This document shows positions 17,537-27,768 of a stretch of DNA of 64,000 nt, one piece after another. A program made the position numbers and the translations under genes. The DNA comes from Geothrix sp. (GTDB taxonomy: Bacteria; Acidobacteriota; Holophagae; Holophagales; Holophagaceae), in the NCBI RefSeq assembly GCF_020622065.1, contig NZ_JAHRYQ010000002.1:989905-1053904 (forward strand), written 5' to 3'. Numbering within the stretch: position 1 is the stretch's first letter; each line of letters starts with the position of its first letter. Below the pieces are notes generated by a model that saw nothing but the letters and a program-made list of their open reading frames with translations, searched no databases and had not been told where the DNA came from.

Positions 17537-20220
17537 GAACCTTCCTCCGGCAGGGACGGCGGCGCTCCCAGGGGCAAGGTGACCAGGAACTGGGCCCCGC
17601 CTTGGGGGTGGTTGACCGCCTGAATGCGCCCTCCATGGGCCGTCACGATGCCTTTGCAAATGGCCAGGCCCAGGCCGGCGCCGGGGCGGCTGGCGGCGGC
17701 TTCGCCCCGGGCCAGCTTCTCGAAGATCCGCTCCGCTTCACCTTCGGCGATGCCCGGCCCTTGATCCGTCACCGAGATGGTGAGGGTGTGCTGGGTCGTC
17801 CAGACCTTGATGTCCACGGGAGATCCGGCCGGGGAATACTTCATGGCGTTGTCCAGCAGATTCATGAGCACCTGCTCCATGAGGACCGGGTCCATGGAGA
17901 CGAGAGGCGGAGCCTCCGGAAGGTGAATCCTGACACGGGCGGCATCTGAACCCAATTCCCGGCGGTTGAGCACGGCCCCGATCAACTCCTCCACGGGGAT
18001 CCATTCCGTTTGAAGGTCGAGCGCCCCCGACTCCAGGCGGGTGATGTCGAGGAGGTTGCTGACCAGCCGGTGCAGACGCTGGGCCTCCTCCTGGGCCGTG
18101 GTCAGCAGGTCCCGGCGGGTGGATTCCGGCAGGTCGGGGGTCTCCAGGGCGGTACTGACGGCACCCGTGATGACGCCGAGCGGGGTCCGCAGATCATGCG
18201 AGACGGAGCTGAGCAACGCATTTCTCAGGCGTTCCTCGTCGGCGCGTCGGCGATCCGCATGACTCTGCTCGGCCAAAATGGCCCGCTCCAGGGCCAGGGC
18301 CGTCTGGTTGGCGAAGGCTTCCAGCAGCTGGTGCTGATCCGGCTCGCTCCACTGGGGCGCGCCATCGGGCAGAACCCCCATCACCCCCAGGGTGCCGCGA
18401 GTGCCCCGAAGGGGCAGGTAGGTGGCGCGGGCACCGGGCAGCGTCAGCGTCCCGAGGCCCGCGGGCTCCCCGTGTTCGAAAACCCACTGGGCCACCCCAT
18501 GTTCCTGGCTGCTCAATGGAAATCCCTGGGAGTGGACGAGGGCAGCCAGGCTTCCACTGGGTTCCGGCAGGAGGACCACCGCATGGCTATGGAACTGGTT
18601 CGCCACGGTCTGGATGGCGGTCGCCACGAGGGCCGTGGAGCTGGCGCTCTGGGCCAGCTCCTGCCCGAGCCGGTAGAGGGCCTGGGTGCGCTGTTCGCGG
18701 CTTCGGGCCAGGCGGGCCTGGGCCTTGATCCGCTCGGTGAGGTTTCCGATGACCACCCCCACCAGCAGCATCACCGAGAAGGTTCCCACATGGCGGAAGT
18801 CGGAAACGACGAAGGTGAAATAGGGTGGGATGAAGATGAAGTCGAAGGCGGCCACGCTCAGCAGGGAGGCGAGCAGCGAAGGCCCCCGACCGAACCGGGT
18901 CGCCACGATGAGGATCCCCAGCAGGTAGACCATCACGATGTCGGCCAATTCCGCGCGCCGGAAGACGAGCCCCGCGACGGCCGTTGATACGGCGACCGCC
19001 AGGACGCTCAACAGGTAGTTCCGCAGCGGGCTGGTAATGTGAGATCGCAGGCTGGGTTTGGGGTTGGAGGCCACGGCTTCGCCCGTGATGACATAGATGT
19101 CGATATCGCCGCTGGTCCGGATCAGGTCATCCACCGGAGAGCCTGTCAGCACATCGAGCCAGCGAGAACGGGTGGGCTTCCCCACCACGATCTTGGTGAT
19201 GTTGCGGTCCCGGGCGAAGGCCAGGATGTCTTCCTCCGCCCGTCCGCAGCCTTCGAGAACGACCGTCTCCCCCCCTAGTTTCTCCGCCAGCCTCAGGTTG
19301 GCCTCCACCCGGCTGCGTTCCTCCTCGCTGAACCGGAGATGCCGGTGTGATTCCACATAAAGGGCGATCCAGGAGGCTCCGAGAGCGCCGGCCATTCGGC
19401 GGGTGGCGCGGATCAGCCGCTCGGAGAGGCCATCGGGGCCCACGCAGACCAGCAGCCGTTCACCCGCGGCCCAGGTTTTCCGAATGCCCTCGGATTCCAT
19501 GTAGCGCCGCATCTGGACATCCACATTCTCCGCGGTATGGCGAAGGGCAAGCTCCCGAAGTGCCAGGAGGTTCCCTTTCCGGAAGAAGTGATCTCTCGCA
19601 TGCCGGGCCTGATCGGGCAGGTAGACCTTCCCCTCCTTGAGGCGAACCAGCAGATCATCCGGCGACAGATCCACCAGTTCAATCTCATCGGCCCGTTCGA
19701 GGAGTGTGTCCGGAACATTCTCGCGGACGATGATGCCCGTGATCTGGGCCACCACATCCTTGAGGCTCTCCAGGTGCTGCACATTCATGGTGGTGTAGAC
19801 ATCGATGCCCGCATCCAGCAGCTCGAGCACATCCTGCCATCGCTTTGCGTGGCGGGAGCCCATCACATTGGCATGGGCCAACTCGTCCATGAGGATCAGG
19901 CTCGGCCTTCGCGCCAGAGCCGCCTCCAGATCGAACTCCGGAAGAAACTGGCCGGAATACGCGAGCTCCTTCCGGGGAAGCACCTCGAGGCCCTCGATCA
20001 GGGCGGCCGTCTCGCTGCGGCCGTGGGTTTCCACCACACCGATGACCACATCCGCCCCTTCTGCCCGGCGCTCCTGGGCCTCGGAGAGCATGGCGTAGGT
20101 CTTGCCGACACCGGGCGCCGCCCCGAAGAACACCTTCAGCTTCGCACGCTGCTGGATGGCCTCTGCCTCCTGCACCTGTCGGAGCAGCTGATCGGGGTCG
20201 GGCCGGCGGGGTTCGGGCAT
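17533..20220 (-). CDS. kdpD: KdpD, potassium-sensing histidine kinase
   Basis: An 895-residue membrane sensor kinase. Order: KdpD N-terminal domain with Walker A GAAPGVGKT (residues 33-41) and GVVETHGR; universal-stress-protein-like domain (about 250-370, containing VVGKPTRSRW); four membrane helices (about 400-500); GAF-like segment (about 525-640); HisKA with SVSHDLRTPL (His about 675); HATPase with NLLDNAMKYSP and GLGLAI. Full length for the family. It is followed by kdpE with a 4-base overlap and preceded by kdpC after 41 bases. Confidence 0.97.
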   Translation of the reverse strand: MPEPRRPDPDQLLRQVQEAEAIQQRAKLKVFFGAAPGVGKTYAMLSEAQERRAEGADVVIGVVETHGRSETAALIEGLEVLPRKELAYSGQFLPEFDLEAALARRPSLILMDELAHANVMGSRHAKRWQDVLELLDAGIDVYTTMNVQHLESLKDVVAQITGIIVRENVPDTLLERADEIELVDLSPDDLLVRLKEGKVYLPDQARHARDHFFRKGNLLALRELALRHTAENVDVQMRRYMESEGIRKTWAAGERLLVCVGPDGLSERLIRATRRMAGALGASWIALYVESHRHLRFSEEERSRVEANLRLAEKLGGETVVLEGCGRAEEDILAFARDRNITKIVVGKPTRSRWLDVLTGSPVDDLIRTSGDIDIYVITGEAVASNPKPSLRSHITSPLRNYLLSVLAVAVSTAVAGLVFRRAELADIVMVYLLGILIVATRFGRGPSLLASLLSVAAFDFIFIPPYFTFVVSDFRHVGTFSVMLLVGVVIGNLTERIKAQARLARSREQRTQALYRLGQELAQSASSTALVATAIQTVANQFHSHAVVLLPEPSGSLAALVHSQGFPLSSQEHGVAQWVFEHGEPAGLGTLTLPGARATYLPLRGTRGTLGVMGVLPDGAPQWSEPDQHQLLEAFANQTALALERAILAEQSHADRRRADEERLRNALLSSVSHDLRTPLGVITGAVSTALETPDLPESTRRDLLTTAQEEAQRLHRLVSNLLDITRLESGALDLQTEWIPVEELIGAVLNRRELGSDAARVRIHLPEAPPLVSMDPVLMEQVLMNLLDNAMKYSPAGSPVDIKVWTTQHTLTISVTDQGPGIAEGEAERIFEKLARGEAAASRPGAGLGLAICKGIVTAHGGRIQAVNHPQGGAQFLVTLPLGAPPSLPEEGS

Positions 20221-20261
20221 GGGGAGGCTATCGCAGCGCAGTCACCGCAGTGTCCTGCCTT

Positions 20262-20849
20262 TTACCTCAGCTCTGCTAGTGCCAGATTCAGCTTGAGGAC
20301 ATTCACGCGGGGCTCCCCCAGGCAGCCGAGCTGCCGGCCTTCCGTGTGAGCGGCCACCAGCGCCCTCACCTGCGCGACCTCCAGTCCGCGGGCCCGGGCG
20401 ACTCGGGGGATCTGGAATTCGGCCGAGGCCGGGCTGATGTGGGGATCCAGGCCGCTTCCTGATGTAGTGACCAGGTCTACCGGCACGGGGCCCGTGGCCT
20501 GCGGATCGGCGGCTCGGAGGATTGCCATCCGTTCTTGGACGAGCTTCCCCAGCGCCGGGTTGCTGGGGGCCAGGTTCGACGCGCCGCTGTTGGCCGCGTT
20601 ATAGGGAAGCGGTTTTCCTGCGGCATCCACGGTGGCCGAGGGGCGGCCCCAGAACTCTCCGGGCGAGCAGAAGGATTGGCCGATCCACTCTGAGCCGAGG
20701 ACACGGCCATCCTTGGTGATGAGACTCCCTGCGGCCTGACGGGGAAACAGAAGCCGGGCGAGCCCCGTGACCACCAGGGGATAGGCGATTCCCGTCAGGA
20801 GGCTCAGCGCCAGGAAGGAGATCAGGGCCGGTCGTAGTTGCAGGTTCAT
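20262..20849 (-). CDS. kdpC: KdpC, potassium-transporting ATPase accessory subunit
   Basis: A 195-residue subunit with one N-terminal membrane helix ([21 protein letters not shown] split by its conserved Gly/Tyr/Pro) and the conserved [36 protein letters not shown] and [11 protein letters not shown] segments. KdpC is thought to raise ATP affinity of KdpB in the complex. The gene starts 10 bases after the kdpB stop. Confidence 0.96.
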   Translation of the reverse strand: MNLQLRPALISFLALSLLTGIAYPLVVTGLARLLFPRQAAGSLITKDGRVLGSEWIGQSFCSPGEFWGRPSATVDAAGKPLPYNAANSGASNLAPSNPALGKLVQERMAILRAADPQATGPVPVDLVTTSGSGLDPHISPASAEFQIPRVARARGLEVAQVRALVAAHTEGRQLGCLGEPRVNVLKLNLALAELR

Positions 20850-20858
20850 GGGTGAGCC

Positions 20859-22949
20859 TCAGGCGGCAAGGTGAAGGGTGACGAGCAGCCAATCGATGAG
20901 CTTGATGCCCACGAACGGAACGGCGAGGCCGCCGGCGCCGTAGAGCAGCAGGTTGCGCTGAAGCAGTTGGGCGGCTCCCACCGGCCGGTAGGTCACGCCG
21001 CGGAGCGCCAGCGGAATGAGCACGACGATCACGAGGGCATTGAAGATCACCGCTGAGAGGATGGCGCTCTCCGGGCTGTGCAGCCGCATGATGTTCAAGG
21101 CTCCCAGGGCGGGATAGGTGGCGACGAAGGCCGCCGGGAGAATGGCGAAGTACTTGGCCACATCGTTGGCGATGCTGAAGGTGGTCAGCGATCCCCGGGT
21201 CATGAGCATCTGCTTGCCGATTTCGACGATCTCGATGAGCTTGGTGGGGTTCGAGTCGAGGTCCACCATGTTTCCGGCCTCCTTGGCCGCCTGGGTGCCG
21301 CTGTTCATGGCCACGGCCACATCGGCCTGGGCGAGGGCCGGTGCATCGTTGGTGCCGTCGCCCGTCATGGCCACCAGCCGGCCGCCGGCCTGGTACTCCC
21401 GGATGAGCTTGAGCTTGGCTTCGGGGGTGGCCTGGGCCAGGAAATCGTCCACGCCCGCCTCGGCCGCGATGGCAGCGGCCGTCAGGGGGTTGTCACCGGT
21501 AATCATGACGGTCTTGATGCCCATGCCGCGCAGTTCGGCGAAGCGCTCTTTGATGCCGCCCTTCACGATGTCCTTGAGTTGGATCACGCCCAGGGCGCGT
21601 GGTCCTTCCGACACGACGAGCGGAGTCCCTCCCGCCGTGGATACCTGGTCGACGGCGCGTCGCACATCCTCCGGAAACCTGCCGCCCAGGCCCTGAACAT
21701 GGTCCTCGATGGCCGACGCCGCACCTTTGCGGATCTGGCGGTCGCCCAGATTGACCCCGCTCATCCGGGTCTGGGCCGTGAAAGGTATGAAGTGGGCGTC
21801 CAGGGCGTGGAGATCCCGCTCGCGAAGACCATATTGTTCCTTGGCCAGGACGATGATGCTTCGTCCCTCGGGTGTCTCATCGGCCAGGGAGGAGAGCTGT
21901 GCGGCATCCGCGAGATGCTCCGGCTCGATGCCTTCCGCCGGAATGAACGCCACAGCCTGCCGGTTACCCAGGGTGATGGTGCCGGTCTTGTCGAGCAGCA
22001 GCACATCCACATCCCCCGCCGCCTCCACGGCTCGGCCGGATGTGGCAATGACATTGGCCTGAATCATGCGATCCATGCCAGCGATGCCGATGGCACTCAG
22101 GAGCCCGCCGATGGTGGTGGGGATGAGGCACACCAGCAGAGAGACGAGAACCGTCAGACTCACCGGGTGGCCCTGGCCCGCCGCCCGGGTGGCGTAGATC
22201 GAGTAGGGCAGCAGGGTGGCCGTGGCCAGGAGGAAAATGATCGTGAGTCCCGCGAGAAGGATGTCCAGCGCAATCTCATTGGGTGTCTTCTGGCGTTTGG
22301 CGCCTTCCACCATGGCGATCATGCGGTCGAGGAAGCTCTCGCCGGGGTTGGAGGCGATGCGGATGAGCAGCCAGTCCGAAAGCACCAGGGTTCCTCCTGT
22401 GACAGCGGAGCGATCCCCGCCGCTCTCCCGGATCACCGGTGCGCTCTCGCCCGTAATAGCGCTCTCGTTGACGGTCGCGACGCCCTCCACGACCTCGCCA
22501 TCTCCCGGGATCGTCTCGCCAGCCTCCACGAGCACGAGATCGTCGATGCGCAATGCCGTAGCGCCGACCATCTCGGAAGGTCCTGTCCGGTCCTTCCCGA
22601 GCAGCCGGCGGGCCTTCACATCCTTCTTCGATTTCCTGAGGGAATCCGCCTGGGCCTTGCCCCGACCTTCCGCCATGGCCTCGGCGAAATTGGCGAAGAG
22701 CAGGGTGAACCAGAGCCACAAGGTGATGGCCAGGATGAAGGAGGGCCGCCCCTCGCCATGGCCCCCCAGTGCCTGGATCCACAGCCCGGTGGTGAAGGCG
22801 CTGCACACCCACACCGTGAACATGACCGGATTGCGGAGCTGATGAAGCGGATTGAGCTTCCGGAAGGCGTCGACTGCCGCCCGGCGCACGATGAGGGATT
22901 TGAAAAGGGGGCGAGCCTGGATGTCCTGCCGGGAATGGGAAACCACCAT
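20859..22949 (-). CDS. kdpB: KdpB, P-type ATPase catalytic subunit
   Basis: A P1A-type potassium pump subunit of about 696 residues. Visible motifs are the TGES actuator loop (ITGESAPV), the phosphorylation site [35 protein letters not shown], and the hinge motif [25 protein letters not shown] segments match KdpB. The start is uncertain. The ATG at 22949 has AAGGAGG only two bases away; the adjacent GTG at 22946 would have better spacing; an ATG at 22961 is also in frame. A longer open frame to 23045 overlaps kdpA and is unlikely. Confidence 0.96.
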   Translation of the reverse strand: MVVSHSRQDIQARPLFKSLIVRRAAVDAFRKLNPLHQLRNPVMFTVWVCSAFTTGLWIQALGGHGEGRPSFILAITLWLWFTLLFANFAEAMAEGRGKAQADSLRKSKKDVKARRLLGKDRTGPSEMVGATALRIDDLVLVEAGETIPGDGEVVEGVATVNESAITGESAPVIRESGGDRSAVTGGTLVLSDWLLIRIASNPGESFLDRMIAMVEGAKRQKTPNEIALDILLAGLTIIFLLATATLLPYSIYATRAAGQGHPVSLTVLVSLLVCLIPTTIGGLLSAIGIAGMDRMIQANVIATSGRAVEAAGDVDVLLLDKTGTITLGNRQAVAFIPAEGIEPEHLADAAQLSSLADETPEGRSIIVLAKEQYGLRERDLHALDAHFIPFTAQTRMSGVNLGDRQIRKGAASAIEDHVQGLGGRFPEDVRRAVDQVSTAGGTPLVVSEGPRALGVIQLKDIVKGGIKERFAELRGMGIKTVMITGDNPLTAAAIAAEAGVDDFLAQATPEAKLKLIREYQAGGRLVAMTGDGTNDAPALAQADVAVAMNSGTQAAKEAGNMVDLDSNPTKLIEIVEIGKQMLMTRGSLTTFSIANDVAKYFAILPAAFVATYPALGALNIMRLHSPESAILSAVIFNALVIVVLIPLALRGVTYRPVGAAQLLQRNLLLYGAGGLAVPFVGIKLIDWLLVTLHLAA

Positions 22950-23010
22950 GCCCTCCTTCATGAGGGTTCGGTTATCGAGACAAGGGAATGTGAACCATCC
23001 ATGCCGCACC

Positions 23011-24708
23011 TCAACGCAGGGACAGGTGCTCGGCGATGGGGCCAAGCGCCAGGGCTGGGATGAAGGTCAAGGCACCGACCAGAAGCACCACCCCGATCAG
23101 CACGCCGACAAAAAGGGGCGTGTGGGTGGGCAGGGTCCCGAGGCCTTCGGGTGTGTGCTTCTTCTGGACAAGGGATCCAGCCATCGCCAGAACCGGCCAG
23201 ATGACGCCGAATCGGCCCAGGAGCATGGCGATGGCGAGTCCGTAGTTGTAGAAGGGGGTGTTGGCATTCAGCCCGCCGAAGGCGCTTCCGTTGTTGTTGG
23301 CGGCGCTGCTCCAGGCGTAGAGGATCTGGCTGAACCCGTGAGGCCCCGGGTTGCTGACGGAAGCGGTGGCCGCAGGCGACAGCACGGAGATGGCGGAACC
23401 CATCAGCACCGCGGCGCAGGGGAGGAGGATGGCGAGGGCCGCCATCTTCATGTCGAAGGCCTCCACCTTCTTCCCCAGGTATTCCGGGGTGCGACCCACC
23501 ATCAGCCCGCTGATGAAGACGCCCACCAGAACGAACATCAGCATTCCGTACAAACCCGAACCGACACCTCCGAACACCACTTCGCCAAGTTGCATGAGCA
23601 GCATGGGGACGAGTCCCCCCAGGGGGGTGAAGGAATCGTGCATGGCATTCACGGATCCGTTCGAGGCGGCGGTGGTGGCCGTGGCCCAGAGGGCCGACGC
23701 GCCTGCACCGAAGCGGACCTCTTTGCCCTCCATGTTGCCGCCGGTCTGTGAAAGGGCTGCGGCTTGAGTGGCGCCCGCGTTCGACAGGGACGGATTCCCC
23801 TTCAACTCTGCCTGTGTGCAGACGGTCAGGGCCAGAATGAAGATGGCGCTCATGGCCGCAAGGAGGGCCCATCCTTGGCGGCGGTCCTTGACCAGGCGTC
23901 CAAAGGTGACGCAAAGGCCGGCGGGAATGAGCAGGATGCTCACGGTTTGTACGAAGTTCGACAGGGGCGTGCTGTTCTCGAATGGATGCGCACCGTTCAT
24001 GCCGAAGAAGCCTCCCCCGTTGGTCCCCAGCATCTTGATGGCGACCTGGGAGGCGGCTGGCCCCATGGCCAGGACCTGCCCGCCGCTGGTGTGGACATAG
24101 GCGCTGAAATTCTGGATGACACCTTGGGATACCAGGAACAGGGCGAACACAAACGACAGGGGCAGGAGGATATAGAGGGTGCTTCGAACCAGGTCCACCC
24201 AGGCATTGCCCAGGCCCGTCGCGTTTCGCCGAGTGATTCCCCGGATGAACGCCGTCAACACGGCCATGCCCGTGGCAGCAGACAGGAAGTTCTGCACGGC
24301 GAGGCCCAGCATCTGGGTGAGGTAGCTGAGGGTGCTCTCGCCGCTGTAGGCCTGCCAATTGGTATTGGTGATGAAACTCACAGCCGTGTTGATGGACAGA
24401 TCGGTGGCGACATTGCCCATCCCTTCAGGATTCAGCGGCAAGGCTGCCTGGGTCTTCAGCAGCAGGAACACGGCGCCAAGTCCGATCAGCTTGATGAGCG
24501 TGATGGACCAGGCATAAGCCTTCCAGCCCATGTCCTCCTGAGAACGGAGGCCCATGGCGCGATACATTCCACGCTCCACCGGGCCCAGCAATGGATGCAG
24601 GAAGGTCCGATCCCCCTCCAGGACTTTGGCCATGTGGGCACCCAGCGGGAAGGCCAAGGCGAGAAGGACGACCAGGAAGACGAGGTTCTGGGCCCAGGCG
24701 TAGCTCAT
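23011..24708 (-). CDS. kdpA: KdpA, potassium-binding channel-like subunit
   Basis: A 565-residue polytopic subunit, the potassium-selective pore. The repeated selectivity-filter loops are recognisable: [32 protein letters not shown] and [13 protein letters not shown]. About ten membrane helices. Its ATG overlaps the kdpF stop (ATGA at 24705-24708). Length agrees with E. coli KdpA (557). Confidence 0.97.
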   Translation of the reverse strand: MSYAWAQNLVFLVVLLALAFPLGAHMAKVLEGDRTFLHPLLGPVERGMYRAMGLRSQEDMGWKAYAWSITLIKLIGLGAVFLLLKTQAALPLNPEGMGNVATDLSINTAVSFITNTNWQAYSGESTLSYLTQMLGLAVQNFLSAATGMAVLTAFIRGITRRNATGLGNAWVDLVRSTLYILLPLSFVFALFLVSQGVIQNFSAYVHTSGGQVLAMGPAASQVAIKMLGTNGGGFFGMNGAHPFENSTPLSNFVQTVSILLIPAGLCVTFGRLVKDRRQGWALLAAMSAIFILALTVCTQAELKGNPSLSNAGATQAAALSQTGGNMEGKEVRFGAGASALWATATTAASNGSVNAMHDSFTPLGGLVPMLLMQLGEVVFGGVGSGLYGMLMFVLVGVFISGLMVGRTPEYLGKKVEAFDMKMAALAILLPCAAVLMGSAISVLSPAATASVSNPGPHGFSQILYAWSSAANNNGSAFGGLNANTPFYNYGLAIAMLLGRFGVIWPVLAMAGSLVQKKHTPEGLGTLPTHTPLFVGVLIGVVLLVGALTFIPALALGPIAEHLSLR

Positions 24709-24797
24709 TGGAAGGACTCCGGGCTGAGAAGGGCGAAGGCGAGGTAGGCGAGCAGGCCCAATGCCAGCAGGGCGGCGATGAACAAAGCAGGTGTCAT
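24705..24797 (-). CDS. kdpF: KdpF, small stabilising subunit
   Basis: A 30-residue single-helix peptide, [20 protein letters not shown] then [10 protein letters not shown], with the ALLxxxLLAYLxxALLxPE pattern of KdpF. In other bacteria KdpF stabilises the KdpABC complex in the membrane. It precedes and overlaps kdpA by 4 bases, the standard position. It is too short for most gene callers. Confidence 0.92.
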   Translation of the reverse strand: MTPALFIAALLALGLLAYLAFALLSPESFQ

Positions 24798-24810
24798 GGC
24801 TGCTCCATGG

Positions 24811-24990
24811 TTAGTCCCCAAAGCATTGAGTGAGGAGCCAGGCCACCAAGGGGAACCACATGATTGCCAAGGCCAAGACCACCTCCCCTATTCGTTTCGA
24901 GTCGTGAGACCCCATCTCCAGTGCAATCCGGGTTCCCAACCACCCGATGAAGGCGGCGAGAGGGGGGGACCACGGCATGAGCAGGCGCAT
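24811..24990 (-). CDS. Unknown 59-residue membrane ORF between porin and kdpF
   Basis: This frame runs from ATG 24990 to TAA 24811 and encodes two probable membrane helices: MPWSPPLAAFIGWLGTRIAL and, after a charged EMGSHDSKRIGE loop, VVLALAIMWFPLVAWLL. It sits 15 bases after the barrel-protein stop and 13 bases before kdpF, filling the gap exactly, with G/C-rich third positions like its neighbours. There is no clear ribosome-binding site (CCCCTCCCC upstream), so translation would depend on coupling. I do not recognise a family. Confidence 0.45.
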   Translation of the reverse strand: MRLLMPWSPPLAAFIGWLGTRIALEMGSHDSKRIGEVVLALAIMWFPLVAWLLTQCFGD

Positions 24991-25005
24991 GGGGAGGGGC
25001 CAAGA

Positions 25006-26358
25006 TCAGAGCTTCACAAGCAGGGCCAGGTTGATACGGCTTTCGGTCCGGCGGAGATCGGGCGCCCAGCCAGCCACGGTAGAACCCAGAGGGCCCTGAT
25101 TGCCTCCCGGAGGTGTGACGCCGTTTGCTCCGGCGAAATAGGGCACGCTGGCACCACGCCTGTTGAACTCGCCGCGAAAGGTGATGTATGGACTGGGCAT
25201 GAAATCGTAGGTCACCGAGTAATCCCATGCATGGAAGGGATCACCCGGGTTGGCCGTGAAATAGGGGGTTCCCGAGGCCGCGGTGGCCCCGTTGACTGGG
25301 GGCACCAGGACAAGGTACCGGCCGGGGTTCGTGATGGCGCCGCCGCCGATGGTGATGGCATGGCGGTCGTGGGCGAACCAGAACCGGTTGTAGAGCATCC
25401 AGCCGGCAAAATACTGCTTGGGCTCGGCCGCAGTCCCCGAACGACTCACTCCGCCGCCCTGTTCGTCACCCAGGTCGAAGGTGAATGTCGCGGCCATCTT
25501 GCTCAGGAGGGACTCGGGCTGGTCGTAGTACTTCCATTGGATGCTGTTGTCCGTGTGGCGGCGGGTGCGTTTCGGGTTACCCGGCGTGTCCGCGCCCAGG
25601 AAATAGTTGTTCGAGATGACATTCAGGCTGCCCGTTGGGCGCCAGTTGAGGGAGGCGCCGATGCCGGGGGTGTTGTTGAAGGTGTTGTAGGACTGCCAGC
25701 CGTTGATGAGCCAAAGCTCCAACTTCAGCTTGTCCGTGGGGAAGACCTGGAGGCGCATGCCGTTGAAGAACCAGGGCGTGTTGGCGGAAACATACGAGGG
25801 CTGGTAGGCCCAGTTGTCGAAGTTGTAGTAGCTGAAGAGGCCGATGTAGGACATGAAGATGCCCGCATCGAGGTTGATGCCGTTCATCACATCCCAGTGG
25901 TATCCCCCGTAGGCCTCGGAGAGATAGCGGTAGGCGTTGTCCGCCTGCCACTGGCCCCGGGTCGGGCTTGCGTCATTGCGGGGCGTCATCGTGGAGTACA
26001 TCCCGAACTGCGTCATGATTCGGCCCCGGACATTGTCCCAGTGGAAGTCTCCGCCGAGGCCCACCTGCTGCACCTGGATCTCATTGGTCCGGCCTGTCTC
26101 GCAGGAACCCACGAGCGTGTGGTCCTGCGGGTGGTTGAAGCTGTAGATCGCGTTGACATCGGCCCGGAATTCGCCCGTGAAATACTTCGAATCGAGCACG
26201 GCCTCCTTGGTGCGGGCATTCCCATTGAGCCAGGTGAAGTCGGCGAAGGCGAAGGGCTCCGCGGCCTTTGCTGGCCCGGGGCCGACAGGAGCTGGAGATG
26301 TAATCTGAGCCAGCACCGGCAAGCCTGCCCATGCACACAGGAGAAGAGAGGCTTTCAT
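25006..26358 (-). CDS. Outer-membrane beta-barrel protein (porin-like), kdp-linked
   Basis: A 450-residue secreted barrel. Signal peptide MKASLLLCAWAGLPVLAQ is followed by alternating aromatic/hydrophobic strands (FAFADFTWLNG, YGGYHWDVMNGINLDAGIFM, LNVISNNYFLG) and ends in SRINLALLVKL, a typical barrel C-terminus. It resembles the BBP2/OmpL-like porin group. It is the first gene of the minus-strand series leading into kdpFABCDE with no promoter-sized gap, so it may provide an outer-membrane route for potassium uptake. That function is inferred from position only. Confidence 0.8.
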   Translation of the reverse strand: MKASLLLCAWAGLPVLAQITSPAPVGPGPAKAAEPFAFADFTWLNGNARTKEAVLDSKYFTGEFRADVNAIYSFNHPQDHTLVGSCETGRTNEIQVQQVGLGGDFHWDNVRGRIMTQFGMYSTMTPRNDASPTRGQWQADNAYRYLSEAYGGYHWDVMNGINLDAGIFMSYIGLFSYYNFDNWAYQPSYVSANTPWFFNGMRLQVFPTDKLKLELWLINGWQSYNTFNNTPGIGASLNWRPTGSLNVISNNYFLGADTPGNPKRTRRHTDNSIQWKYYDQPESLLSKMAATFTFDLGDEQGGGVSRSGTAAEPKQYFAGWMLYNRFWFAHDRHAITIGGGAITNPGRYLVLVPPVNGATAASGTPYFTANPGDPFHAWDYSVTYDFMPSPYITFRGEFNRRGASVPYFAGANGVTPPGGNQGPLGSTVAGWAPDLRRTESRINLALLVKL

Positions 26359-26409
26359 CGAGGCTCCAAGCCTGGCTCACCAGCCAGTCGAAGCAGAATG
26401 AGCTTCAGG

Positions 26410-26449
26410 ACATTAGGGCGGCGTTAGGGTTTGGACGCGCGGCGTTAGG
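26410..26449 (-). promoter_or_regulatory. Putative KdpE-type operator and promoter
   Basis: CGGCGTTAGG occurs at 26419-26428 and again at 26440-26449, 21 bases apart on the same DNA face. On the minus strand these direct repeats (CCTAACGCCG) lie just upstream of a TAATGT -10 candidate (26415-26410) with no good -35, the layout of an OmpR/KdpE-activated promoter. The barrel gene starts about 50 bases downstream. Confidence 0.5.
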
Positions 26450-26524
26450 ATTTTGTTAATACCTCACGCGGCGACGGGTGATCCTCGAAAGATCCCTCTG
26501 TCTAGGCCGCCTGAAGGATTCCGG

Positions 26525-27109
26525 TCACTTCGGTTGTCCATGACCTATTGCGCGCCGTCCCTCAGAGGCGAGTCCTTCACGGCCATCCGTGGCATTCATC
26601 CAGTCCTGCAGGAACCCTCGGCTGCCCGCCCCAATGTTGCCGTGGGCGTCAAGCAGCCCTTCTTTGGCAGGAATGAAGGCTTCCGGTTGGCCGAGCGTGG
26701 GCACATCCAGGTGCGCGAGGACATTGCGCAGATGCTGCTGCGCAAAGGGGGTACCAATGCTGTCGATGGCAGGCGCCCAGCACCCCTGCGGGCTTGCCCG
26801 TCCAGGCGCTTTGGCCGTACGGGCGCGAGGCATGGTCGATGGCATTCTTGAGGACACCGGGGATCGAACGGTTGTATTCCGGGGTTACGAACAGCAGGCC
26901 TTGGGCTGCGGCGATCTCGGCCTTCAAGCGCAGTACCAAGGCGGCCTGATGGGCATCATCCTCCTCGCTATAGAGAGGCAGATCCTCGATCTCCACTTGC
27001 TTGAATACGAAATCGGACGGCGCCAATTTGACGATGGCGTTCGCAGCTTGCGGTTGAAGGACTCCTTGCGCAGCCTGCCGACGATCACGGCGATGGGGTA
27101 GCGGCTCAT
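26525..27109 (-). pseudogene. NADPH-dependent FMN reductase, frameshifted
   Basis: Homology to NAD(P)H-dependent FMN/azoreductases is spread over three frames. Frame 1: MSRYPIAVIVGRLRKESFNR from ATG 27109. Frame 2: APSDFVFKQVEIEDLPLYSE and FVTPEYNRSIPGVLKNAIDH, including the flavin-site PEYNxSIPGxLKNAIDxxSR motif. Frame 3: SIGTPFAQQHLRNVL and on to the end. The first break looks like loss of one G after the RKL codons (about 27052); the second is near 26770 after PAGVLGA. A flavin-binding enzyme cannot be made from this sequence as written. Real decay and sequencing error are both possible. Confidence 0.8.
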
Positions 27110-27334
27110 GTCGGACTCCCCTGTGGTCTATGAACGGTGGATGGTGAACTCGACCCATGGGCGGTACAGCGTAGAAGCTAGGTTGTAGCGACAGACGGGC
27201 AATGGGTTGCGATTGACTTTGGCATCTGCTTTTTACATTTCACAAAGCGGTGTCCTGCACCCTGCCGGAGCGCCTGGCTGGTGGTTCGCTCAAATCCCAT
27301 CGGCCCTCGTATGCTGGGGCCCGAGGAGGAGCCC

Positions 27335-27751
27335 ATGCGGCGTGGGATCGTCAAGCACTACACCCGTGACGGCGTCACCATCGTCTGGCGACCTGGTGTC
27401 TGCATTCACGCCCGCCGCTGCTTCCACGGCCTCCCCGCCGTGTTCGATCCGTCTCGCCGCCCCTGGGTGGACTTGGATGCGGCTGACCTGGAGCAGATCC
27501 TCGATCAAGTTTCGAAATGCCCCTCCGGCGCGCTCAGCATCAAGCGGAACGAGGTTGGGCCGCCCCCGGTCGGTGTCCGGGCCGAGCTGGTGCCGGATGG
27601 TCCCCTGGTCCTCCGCGGAGAACTGACCCTGGCGCTGCCGGATGGCGGTGAGCAGGCCTGCGTGGGGACCACGGCTTTCTGCCGCTGCGGAGCCTCCGGG
27701 CGGAAGCCCTTCTGCGATGGATCGCACCGGCAGGTGGCCTTCAAGGGTTAG
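27335..27751 (+). CDS. Iron-sulfur protein: (4Fe-4S)-type domain plus CDGSH domain
   Basis: A 138-residue cytoplasmic protein. Residues 1-70 are a divergent ferredoxin-like domain (VWRPGVCIHARRCFHGLPAVF ... VSKCPSGAL, keeping Cys residues of an Fer4_19-type domain). The C-terminal part has FCRCGASGRKPFCDGSH, the CDGSH-type [2Fe-2S] ligand set (three Cys, one His). Likely electron transfer or cluster handling. The start is ATG 27335 after GAGGAGGAGCCC; an upstream ATG at 27311 is less likely. Confidence 0.88.
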   Translation: MRRGIVKHYTRDGVTIVWRPGVCIHARRCFHGLPAVFDPSRRPWVDLDAADLEQILDQVSKCPSGALSIKRNEVGPPPVGVRAELVPDGPLVLRGELTLALPDGGEQACVGTTAFCRCGASGRKPFCDGSHRQVAFKG

Positions 27752-27768
27752 CCAGGACCCGCGGCCTT

